From the NCBI GenBank assembly GCA_013336035.1, contig JAAXUL010000041.1:1-19471 (forward strand): a stretch of DNA of 19,471 bases, in the 5' to 3' direction. This DNA comes from Chloroflexales bacterium (GTDB taxonomy: Bacteria > Chloroflexota > Chloroflexia > Chloroflexales > Chloroflexaceae). This document shows positions 7,681 to 14,059 of this stretch, piece by piece. Position numbers and translations under genes: made by a program. Below the pieces are notes generated by a model, which saw only the letters and a program-made list of their open reading frames with translations, made no database searches and had not been told where the DNA came from. Positions within the stretch are counted from its first letter, which is position 1, and the number at the start of each line of letters is the position of its first letter.

Positions 7681-7763
7681 CGAAAGTGTGCCCCGATCCG
7701 CTCAAACTTTTAAGTTCTGGGAGCGACCACCCTTTAGCGTATACCTACCCGCCGGCGCTGCGC

Positions 7764-9101
7764 CTAGAAGATCGAGAGGTAGCGCGCCACCTCCCACTCA
7801 GAGACGTGGGCCCGGTAGCTCTCCCACTCCTGCTGCTTCGCGTCGACGAAGCGCTCGTAGACATAGGGGCCGAGGGCCTGCTGGATCACCTCGTCGTCCT
7901 TCAGGGCATCGAGGGCGCCGCCGAGCGAGACGGGCAGGGTGGCGAGGCCGCGGGCCCGCGGGTCGACGTGGAAGAGATCCTCCTCGGCGGCCTCGCGCAG
8001 CGAGAGCTTGCGCTTGATCCCGTCGAGGCCGGCGGCGAGCATCACGGCATAGGCGAGGTAGGGGTTACAGGCGGGGTCAGGGCAGCGCAGCTCGATGCGG
8101 GTGCTCTGGTGGCGGCCGGCGGTGATGCGGGGCACGCGCACCAGGGCCGAGCGGTTCGTGCGGCCCCACGAGATATAGACCGGGGCCTCGAAGCCCGGCA
8201 CAAGCCGCTTGTACGAGTTGACGAGGGGCGCCAGCACGGCGCACATGCCGCGGGCATGGGCCAGGAGCCCGGCGATGAAGTGGCGCGCCGTCGCCGACAG
8301 ACCGTAGGCGTCGGCGGGGTCAGCGAACACATTCAGGCCCGTCACAAGGTCGACCAGGCTCTGGTGGACGTGCATACCGTTGCCGTTGACGCTGGCGATC
8401 GGCTTGGGCATAAAGGTCGCGTAGAGCCCATTGATCTGGGCGACGGCCTTGAGCGTAATCCGGGCGGTTACGGTATTATCGGCGGCCCGCAGCGCCTCGG
8501 CGTAGCGCAGGTCGATCTCGTGCTGGCCGGCGGCTACCTCGTGGTGGGCGGCCTCTACGGCGATGCCGAGGCCCTGCAGGGCCCGCACCATCTGGCGCCG
8601 GATCAGGGTCGCCTGGTCGGTCGAGACATCGAAGTAGCTGGCGTGATCGTGGGGCAGGGGCAGCGAGCGGCCCTCGCTGTCGGTCTTGAAGAGGAAGAAC
8701 TCGAGCTCGGGGGCCACGTTGAAGCCGAAGCCCTGCTCGGCGGCCTGCCGCGTGACGGTGGCGAGCACATGGCGTGGGTCGCCCGCGAAGGGCTTGCCGT
8801 CGGGGGTGTGGATATTGCAGATCAGGCGCGCCGTCGCCAGGCCCTCGTGCTGGTCCCACGGGATCAGCGCGTAGGTCGCCAGGTCGGGCACCAGATACAT
8901 ATCGCTCTCTACAATGCGGGCGAAGCCCTCGATCGACGAGCCATCGAACCAGACGCCGTGGCCCAGGGCGTCCTCGAGCTCGCTGAGCGGGATGGTGACC
9001 GTCTTGACCATCCCGAGCACATCGGTGAACTGCAGGTTGACGAAGGCGACGTGCTGCTCCTCGGCGCGTTGAAGGAGCGCCTGGCGGGGGTCGTCGCTCA
9101 T
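7764..9101 (-). CDS. glnA: Glutamine synthetase, type I (GSI)
   Basis: 445 residues, making glutamine from glutamate, ammonia and ATP in the cytosol as a dodecamer. Signatures seen in order: WFDGSSIEGF (51-60), the PELEFFLF metal-ligand pair (E132, E134), AHHEVAAGQHEIDLRY with E188 and E195, GNGMHVHQSL (His in the glutamate site), NRSALVRVPR (ATP-site Arg 317), and RIELRCPDPACNPYLA (E337, R339). Length fits the short alpha subtype. The usual adenylylation-loop Tyr is replaced by Phe (EEDLFHVD, about 374-380), so GlnE-type control is unlikely. ATG 9101 has GAGGAG about 10 nt upstream. It lies 73 bp downstream of the FHA-winged-helix gene on the same strand, so that regulator may be co-transcribed or may control it. 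A divergent gamma-glutamyl ligase of the same fold is a less likely alternative. Confidence 0.95.
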   Translation of the reverse strand: MSDDPRQALLQRAEEQHVAFVNLQFTDVLGMVKTVTIPLSELEDALGHGVWFDGSSIEGFARIVESDMYLVPDLATYALIPWDQHEGLATARLICNIHTPDGKPFAGDPRHVLATVTRQAAEQGFGFNVAPELEFFLFKTDSEGRSLPLPHDHASYFDVSTDQATLIRRQMVRALQGLGIAVEAAHHEVAAGQHEIDLRYAEALRAADNTVTARITLKAVAQINGLYATFMPKPIASVNGNGMHVHQSLVDLVTGLNVFADPADAYGLSATARHFIAGLLAHARGMCAVLAPLVNSYKRLVPGFEAPVYISWGRTNRSALVRVPRITAGRHQSTRIELRCPDPACNPYLAYAVMLAAGLDGIKRKLSLREAAEEDLFHVDPRARGLATLPVSLGGALDALKDDEVIQQALGPYVYERFVDAKQQEWESYRAHVSEWEVARYLSIF

Positions 9102-9139
9102 GGCGCGGTGCTCCTCACATGTTGCGGCGGATACAGGTT

Positions 9140-9145
9140 ATTGTA
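9140..9145 (-). promoter_or_regulatory. Possible -10 element upstream of glnA
   Basis: TACAAT (9145-9140 on the minus strand, 5/6 to consensus) lies in the 73-bp gap between the FHA gene stop and the glnA start. The matching -35 region is poor, so it would need an activator or may not be used; read-through from the FHA gene is the alternative. Confidence 0.35.
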
Positions 9146-9174
9146 CCACGGGCCGCGCCAGAGCAGATGTAGCC

Positions 9175-9810
9175 CTACAGGTGCAGCACATAGCCGAGGC
9201 CGCGCCGCGTCTCGATTGGGTCGACCGTCGGGTCGGCCTGGCGCAGCGCCTTGCGCAGATCGCTGAGGGCGGTGTCGAGGGCGCCCTGGTCGAGCCGGGC
9301 GTCGTACGGGCGGCCCCAGATCGCCTGGGCGCAGCTCGAGCGCGAGCAGACCTCGCCGGCGTGCTGGAAGAGGTGGACCAGGAGCATAAGCTGGAGGGGC
9401 GGCAGGTCGAGGGGCGCGCCGCCGAGCACGAAGCTCTGGCTGCGCTCGTCGAAGCGCAGCACCCCCGCCGAGATCTGCGTGGCCTCGGGGTCGACGAAGC
9501 GTAGCAGCGCGGTGGGGTTGCCGAGGCCGATCCGGTCCTCGTTGCGCAGCAGATGCTGGCCCAGCAGGCGCTGGCCGTTGACGTAGGTGCCGTTGCTGCT
9601 CCCGAGGTCGCTCAGGATATAGTGGTCGCCCCGGCGCTCGATCTGGGCGTGCCGGCGCGAGACGCGGCCCTCGCGCACCACGACATCGCACTCGGACGAG
9701 CGGCCAAGGATACAGGCGGATGCCGTCAGCAAGAGGTCGTGCGGGGTCACGATCTGCAGCTCGACGGCGATCAGCTGGCTGTGAATGACCGGCAGCTGGG
9801 CGGCGCTCAC
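9175..9810 (-). CDS. FHA-domain transcription factor with C-terminal OmpR/PhoB-type winged helix
   Basis: 211 residues from GTG 9810 (GTG 9813 adds one). AAGGGG lies 4-7 nt upstream, whereas the longer open frame to 10080 has no support. The FHA domain spans roughly residues 15-105, with ILGRSSECDVVV, the RVSRRHAQI phosphothreonine-binding core (S51, R52, H54), SDLGSSNGTYVNG, and strands to about 106. Residues about 113-211 form a trans_reg_C winged helix (LDLPPLQLMLLVHLFQHAGE, the recognition-helix region LDTALSDLRKAL, ending ETRRGLGYVLHL). Known FHA-winged-helix regulators such as EmbR have the opposite domain order. The inference is that Thr-phosphorylation of a partner or kinase is read out as DNA binding. 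It precedes glnA and faces away from the sigma/VWA cluster. The probable promoter carries an inverted repeat. Confidence 0.88.
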   Translation of the reverse strand: MSAAQLPVIHSQLIAVELQIVTPHDLLLTASACILGRSSECDVVVREGRVSRRHAQIERRGDHYILSDLGSSNGTYVNGQRLLGQHLLRNEDRIGLGNPTALLRFVDPEATQISAGVLRFDERSQSFVLGGAPLDLPPLQLMLLVHLFQHAGEVCSRSSCAQAIWGRPYDARLDQGALDTALSDLRKALRQADPTVDPIETRRGLGYVLHL

Positions 9811-9848
9811 CACGAGGCCCCTTAAAGATGGATGAGGAGATAGCCTAT

Positions 9849-9880
9849 GTATGGTCGTACGTGCGTCTATCATACCATAC
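9849..9880. repeat. Inverted repeat flanking the FHA-gene -10 element (operator candidate)
   Basis: GTATGGT (9849-9855) and ACCATAC (9874-9880) form perfect 7-bp inverted arms separated by 18 bp. A minus-strand TATGAT -10-like hexamer (9874-9869) touches the right arm. This geometry fits a dimeric regulator controlling the FHA gene. It could be autoregulation, but no binding is shown. Confidence 0.45.
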
Positions 9881-10018
9881 GCTGGGCAATCTCTAACATG
9901 TGGGAGACAGCCTGTCACACATTGTCGCCGCCGCCGCTGATCATCTACGAGGGCACCGTAGACACCGGCCAGCATCCCCGCCCACGGGCCCCGGCAGGAA
10001 CAGGAAAGGGGGAGCCCA

Positions 10019-10228
10019 ATGGAGACTCTGATCGTGATCGGCGCCGTGGCCATCGTCCTGGCAATGCTGCTTAGCGCCACTGCCCCCGCCCCGCAGCCGC
10101 CCAGGATTATCTACGTGCAGACGGCGGTCGAGCCACAGCCTGCGCAGGGCCAGGGTTGCCTCGGCCTCATCTTCGGGATCATTCTCTTCGCCGCTCTGGT
10201 GGCCCTCATCGCGCAGGTCGCCAGCTAG
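10019..10228 (+). CDS. Small two-helix membrane protein (69 aa)
   Basis: 69 residues starting METLIVIGAVAIVLAMLL, with a strong AAAGGGGGAG ribosome site 5-6 nt upstream. Two hydrophobic segments (about residues 4-20 and 47-67) are joined by a Pro-rich stretch (APAPQPPRIIYVQTAVEPQP). It looks like a hairpin inner-membrane miniprotein. No family is recognised. It is the first gene of the plus-strand sigma/HTH/VWA group and lies 205 bp from the divergent FHA gene. It may be an accessory or membrane partner of that group, but this rests on position only. Confidence 0.75.
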   Translation: METLIVIGAVAIVLAMLLSATAPAPQPPRIIYVQTAVEPQPAQGQGCLGLIFGIILFAALVALIAQVAS

Positions 10229-10395
10229 ATAGGGGCGCGGCGGCCACACCCGGCGCGCCGCCGCGCCGCTCCCGGGACGTCGGTAGGCCTATGAGCCGTT
10301 TCCTACAACCAGCCTGCGCGCAGCGCCCCGCCCTCTTCGGCCGGCTGATCGCCGGCGCAAGGCGGGCGCTGCCGCGCATCGGCAAGGGGCAGCAG

Positions 10396-11166
10396 ATGAG
10401 CGAGCCACCGCTAGCATACGATGAGTCGACCCTGGCCCGCATGGTCGAGGGCTACCAGCAGCTTGTCGCGCGCCTCGGCGCCTGTCGCGATAGCGATGAG
10501 CACGAGGCCCTCCGCGACGCCCTCCGCGCCCATCTCGAGGCGCTCTGGCCCATCCTCCAGGCGATCGTCCAGCCCCTCGCCTGGGGGTGGGTCCAGCGTA
10601 ACCTCACCGACCTCGGCGGCTCCCGCGGGCTCCGCGACGCCCACGAGGGTGTGATCACAAGTATGTGTATGCACATTCTCGACACCCTGGCGGCGCGGCC
10701 GATCGCCCCTGGCCCCCAGCTGACGCCGCTGCTCAGGCGGATCGCGCGCAACCGTATGGTCGACGAGCTGCGTCACTCACAGCGCCACAGCCCCGATCAT
10801 CCGGCCCCAGCCGCCGCCCCAGCCGCCGCCACAGCCGCCGCCCCGATCCCCCTCGACGAGGCCGTGCTCGGCGCGCACCCCGAGCTCAGCCTCGACCTCT
10901 CCTCGCAGCTTGACGACCGGCTCTACCGCCACGAGTGCCTGGCGGCGATCGACGAGTACTGGCAGCTGCGCCTCTCGCCCGATGAGACGCGGATTGTCGC
11001 CGAGCGCATGCGCGACCCGGCGACGCCCTACGACTCGATCGCCGCCCTGTTTACGCCCCCCTGGTCCCCCGAGGCCGTGCGCAAGCGATACTCGCGGATC
11101 ATCGCCGACACTCGGGCCCATCTGCGGGCTCTCGACCTGCTGCCCGTCCCCCATGAGTGTGACTGA
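10396..11166 (+). CDS. Divergent ECF-like sigma factor
   Basis: 256 residues from ATG 10396, chosen because AAGGGG is 6 nt upstream. ATG 10291 in the same frame would add 35 residues but lacks a good site. Residues about 45-130 resemble sigma region 2: a helical bundle with WGWVQRNLTDLGGSRGLRDA, then LLRRIARNRMVDELRHSQR, close to the region 2.3/2.4 pattern RNRxxDELRR. An Ala/Pro-rich linker (136-151) separates this from a C-terminal half (about 176-248) resembling region 4: LSPDETRIVAERMRD, YDSIAALFTPPWSPEAVRKRYSRI, with an inserted loop before the recognition helix. Region 2 is unusually long for an ECF. The next gene starts 41 bp after its stop and encodes a two-HTH protein that could be a partner. 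Assignment is by pattern only. Confidence 0.65.
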   Translation: MSEPPLAYDESTLARMVEGYQQLVARLGACRDSDEHEALRDALRAHLEALWPILQAIVQPLAWGWVQRNLTDLGGSRGLRDAHEGVITSMCMHILDTLAARPIAPGPQLTPLLRRIARNRMVDELRHSQRHSPDHPAPAAAPAAATAAAPIPLDEAVLGAHPELSLDLSSQLDDRLYRHECLAAIDEYWQLRLSPDETRIVAERMRDPATPYDSIAALFTPPWSPEAVRKRYSRIIADTRAHLRALDLLPVPHECD

Positions 11167-11207
11167 GCCGGCCTCTGGCCGCTAAGTACTTCCAGGAGCA
11201 GGAACCC

Positions 11208-12026
11208 ATGAGCAACGAGAGCATCCATCGCCATAGCCAGCCCGGGGCCGACGGGCCAGCGCTCGAGAGCGCCCGCACCATCGCCTTCGAGCGCCTGATC
11301 GACCAGCTGGCACCCGGCCCCGGGCAGGTGGCCCCGGCGATGCGCGCCGCCCGCCGCCTCTGCGGGCGCTGGCTGCTTGCGCGCCGCGCCGCCCGCCGCC
11401 TCTCCCGCGCCGATCTGGCCGAGCGCACCGGCCTCAGCGCGGGCGCCATCGAGCTGCTCGAGCTGGGCCTCCTCGATAGCGCGACCGGGCCGGACGAGGG
11501 CTGGCTGCGACTCGGCCTGGTCCTCGAGCACCACCTCGGCAACGACCTCGCGCGGGTCAGCGCCGCGATCAGCATCGCCCGCGGCCGCGTCGAGAGCCTC
11601 GACGAGGCGCTGCTCGCCGAGCTTGAGGCCGCGGTCGCCGTGCCCGACGAGGAGCCCGCCCAGGCCGCGGTCGCCGCGCCCGAGATCGCCCAGGAGCTTG
11701 TCGACATCCTCGCCGCCCTCCAGACCCTTGGGGCGCCCGCGACGGCCTATCAGATCAAGAAGTGGGTCAAGGAGTTTCGCGGCAAGGCGTGGAGCCCGGC
11801 AGATCTGCCGCGCGTCATGGCTGGCCTGGCCGGCGACAGCCTGGTTATCCGCAGCGAGAGCCGCCCGTTTGTCTACAGCCTGAGCGCTAACGGCGCCGAG
11901 CTGCTCGCCCTCGCCGAGGAGCGCGCCCGCGCCCAGGCCGAGCAGCGCCGCGCGCAGGCGGCCGTCGCCACCCTCGACCGCCAGATCATGGATTTCGCCG
12001 GGCGCCTCAACCTCCTACCCGGCTAA
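11208..12026 (+). CDS. Two-HTH regulatory protein of unknown family
   Basis: 272 residues starting MSNESIHRHS, with AGGAGCAGGA about 5 nt upstream. Residues 56-90 (ARRAARRLSRADLAERTGLSAGAIELLELGLLD) look like an XRE-type helix-turn-helix. Residues about 160-235 (EIAQELVDILAALQTLG, TAYQIKKWVKEFRGKAWSPADLPRVMAGL, SLVIRSESRPFVYSLSANG) look like a winged helix with its wing. Residues 232-262 are a charged, coiled-coil-like helix. It follows the sigma-like gene after 41 bp and precedes the VWA gene by about 195 bp. It could modulate the sigma factor, act as a dimeric regulator of this locus, or bind another partner. No signal peptide or TM helix is present. Confidence 0.75.
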   Translation: MSNESIHRHSQPGADGPALESARTIAFERLIDQLAPGPGQVAPAMRAARRLCGRWLLARRAARRLSRADLAERTGLSAGAIELLELGLLDSATGPDEGWLRLGLVLEHHLGNDLARVSAAISIARGRVESLDEALLAELEAAVAVPDEEPAQAAVAAPEIAQELVDILAALQTLGAPATAYQIKKWVKEFRGKAWSPADLPRVMAGLAGDSLVIRSESRPFVYSLSANGAELLALAEERARAQAEQRRAQAAVATLDRQIMDFAGRLNLLPG

Positions 12027-12221
12027 GGCCTGGCTCCGCTGCTCCTCAGATAAAGGTAAGCTTGCGCTGAGATCAGGCCACGAGTTTCTGTCGTATGCTC
12101 AGGATCGAGAGACCAGCATGACCGCCTCTATACACGTCGGCAGAGACCACGCCCCCCCGCCACGATCCTGCGGAGGCCGCGGGTCGGACCCGTAAGAGCC
12201 AGCGAGGAGCAGGTGGCCGCT

Positions 12222-13805
12222 ATGCAACCGTTCGTCCGGGGCCTCATCACAGAATTGCTGCGGCGCATGGAACGTCTCTTCTCCGACTCGGTCGAAGAGC
12301 GCGATATGCTCGCCGATATCGTCAGCGACCCCGACAACACCCTCGCCACCATCCTCTACGAGCTCGGCTATACCCTCATCACCCTCACGGCCCGCGAGCT
12401 CCAGGCGGCCCTGAGCCGCGGCGGCGTCCAGATGCTCAGCGCCGGCCGTCTGATCGCCCGCTGGATGACCCTGGTGGCCCTGAGCGTGGTCCTCCAGATC
12501 GTCCTGATCCTGCGCCTCTTCATCATCGTGTTCCCCCCCGAGCCAAGCCCAACGCCCGTGCCGGTGACTGCCTGCGCGCTCGCGGACCAGGCCGCCAGCC
12601 CTGAGCCAACCCCAACAGCCTCGCTGGCCGGCGTAGCTCGCGCCATCTATCTGCCGCTCGTGGCCGCGGAGGCCCAGGCGGCCAGGGCCCGGGCTCACGC
12701 CGTAGCGCCCACAGCCACCACCGGCCTGAGCATTGCCGCGGCGCCGACAGCGCCACCCGCTCCGACAGCGCCGCCCGCGCAGCCGGCCAGCCCGCAGCTC
12801 GTGCCGGCCGCCTCTACCTCGGCCGCCACCCCCGCGCCCGGCGTTGCCTTGCCGGATACGCCCACGGCCGCGCAGCCGGCCAGGGCCCAGGCGCCCCTCG
12901 CCACGGCGACGGCCACCCCGGCTGTCGTCCAGCCCAGCGTTGCGCCAACCCTTGCCCCTACGCATCAGGCGCCCGTCGCCACGCCGATCATCCTGCAGAC
13001 GCCCATTCTGGCGGACGCCACGGCCAGCCCTGAGCCGACCGCCACCGCCAGCCCCAGCCCGACCGCCACCGCCAGCCCCAGCCCGACCGCCACCGCCGCC
13101 AGCCCTGAGCCGACCGCCACGGCCAGCCCGACCGCCACCGCCACCACCAGCCCTGAGCCGACCACCACGGCCAGCCCGACCGCCACCGCCACCGCCAGCC
13201 CTGAGCCGACCGTGTGCCAGGCACAGCCTCAGCCGCTCGACCTAGTGCTGATCATTGACCGCTCCAGCTCAATTGGTGAAAGCGGCGCCCTGCCAATGGC
13301 GCAGCTGGCGGCCGAGAACTTCGTGGGCGGGCTAAGCCAGGAGCGCGACCAGATCGCCCTGGTGAGCTTCAATGAGCAGGCCGAGCTCGACAGCCCCCTA
13401 GGCTTTGACCACCAGGCCGTGCGGGCGAAGCTGGCGGCCATTGTATCGAGCGGCGGCACCGATATCGCCAGCGGGCTACGCGCGGGCATCGCGGCCGTGG
13501 GCCCGGATCTACGCCGGCCCGAGGCGGCCCCCGTGATTGTGCTGCTTACCGACGGCATCAACCAGGGCTCCGCGGACGATCTGATCGCGGCGGCCGGAGA
13601 GGCCCGGGAGGCCGGGATCCGCGTCGTGGCGATCACCCTGGGCAGCCAGGCGGACCCCGGGCTGCGCGAGCAGCTCACCACCAGGCCCACGGACACCCAT
13701 GTCGCGGATGGGCCCGATATGCTAGCGGACGCCTTCGCGGATATCGCCGGCGACCTCGCGTGCGACGCCTCCGCGCCGGAGCGCGCCCGAGCGCGGGCTA
13801 ATTAA
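12222..13805 (+). CDS. Membrane-anchored von Willebrand factor A domain protein
   Basis: 527 residues from ATG 12222; an in-frame GTG at 12213, closer to GAGGAG, is an alternative start. Residues 1-80 form a cytosolic helical domain (FVRGLITELLRRMERLFSDS). A single TM helix (about 82-104) has an arginine and Pro-rich stop after it. Residues about 105-340 are a low-complexity Pro/Thr/Ala/Ser linker with an ATASPEPT-type repeat. The VWA domain begins near 340 (LDLVLIIDRSSS). MIDAS residues are seen: D346, S348, S350 (DxSxS), T413 (SSGGTDIAS) and D444 (LLTDGINQ), so metal-dependent ligand binding is possible. Type II-like topology places the VWA domain outside the membrane. It probably acts in surface adhesion or protein capture. 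The N-terminal domain may report into the cell, an inference from its place downstream of the sigma-like and HTH genes. Confidence 0.9.
   Translation: MQPFVRGLITELLRRMERLFSDSVEERDMLADIVSDPDNTLATILYELGYTLITLTARELQAALSRGGVQMLSAGRLIARWMTLVALSVVLQIVLILRLFIIVFPPEPSPTPVPVTACALADQAASPEPTPTASLAGVARAIYLPLVAAEAQAARARAHAVAPTATTGLSIAAAPTAPPAPTAPPAQPASPQLVPAASTSAATPAPGVALPDTPTAAQPARAQAPLATATATPAVVQPSVAPTLAPTHQAPVATPIILQTPILADATASPEPTATASPSPTATASPSPTATAASPEPTATASPTATATTSPEPTTTASPTATATASPEPTVCQAQPQPLDLVLIIDRSSSIGESGALPMAQLAAENFVGGLSQERDQIALVSFNEQAELDSPLGFDHQAVRAKLAAIVSSGGTDIASGLRAGIAAVGPDLRRPEAAPVIVLLTDGINQGSADDLIAAAGEAREAGIRVVAITLGSQADPGLREQLTTRPTDTHVADGPDMLADAFADIAGDLACDASAPERARARAN
13019..13206 (+). repeat. 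Degenerate tandem repeat encoding Pro/Thr/Ala/Ser linker
   Basis: Repeated units such as ccgaccgccaccgccagcc encode TATASPEPTATASPSP-type sequence of the VWA linker. The copies differ by small in-frame changes and the array is coding throughout, so it is an expandable linker and not a CRISPR array. Confidence 0.85.
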
Positions 13806-13827
13806 TGCATTCCAGCTATCGCATTAA
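13802..13827. repeat. AT-rich inverted repeat overlapping the VWA stop codon
   Basis: TTAATGC (13802-13808) and GCATTAA (13821-13827) are perfect 7-bp inverted arms with a 12-nt centre. It begins an unusually AT-rich stretch (13800-13910). It could be a weak transcription end or a regulator site; neither can be decided from the sequence. Confidence 0.35.
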
Positions 13828-13862
13828 ATCGATCAATATATCTAATGAATGAATGACCAAGT

Positions 13863-13901
13863 TGTGATTTACGTCACGGAGATATTGTGATATAGTTCAC
13901 G
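13863..13901 (+). promoter_or_regulatory. Two CRP/FNR-family-type sites embedded with a -35/-10 promoter upstream of nuoM
   Basis: TGTGATTTACGTCACG (13863-13878) and TGTGATATAGTTCACG (13886-13901) each match TGTGA-N6-TCACA at 9 of 10 positions; their starts are 23 bp apart. The N6 of the first, TTTACG, and the N6 of the second, TATAGT, resemble -35 and -10 hexamers and lie exactly 17 bp apart. A CRP-family protein at both would cover the promoter, suggesting repression. Transcription from here would give a leader of about 155 nt before nuoM. Which regulator binds is unknown. Confidence 0.6.
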
Positions 13902-14059
13902 GGGCCAGCAGGGCCAGAGCTTTCGAGGCCAGCAAAGGAGCGGCTCGGGTGGGCATAGATTGTCTGCACGAGGGTTGACAAAGGCTGTGGACTGCCACCT
14001 TTTTCATAGGTGATGGGGGGATCCCCCAGGCTACACACACTGGAAGGTGCACCACAGGT

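Noticed and set aside
7686..9266. 526-residue plus-strand ORF
   Set aside because: It is the antisense shadow of glnA; high GC makes stops rare in this frame.
13019..13206. Regular repeats resembling a CRISPR array
   Set aside because: The units are in-frame codon repeats of a Pro/Thr linker, with no unique spacers.
13975..13980. Perfect TTGACA upstream of nuoM
   Set aside because: No acceptable -10 lies 16-19 bp downstream, so it was not called a promoter; the 13868-13896 pair is better.
14016..14027. Palindrome GGGGGATCCCCC before nuoM
   Set aside because: Short, with no loop, and expected now and then in GC-rich DNA; no function could be argued.
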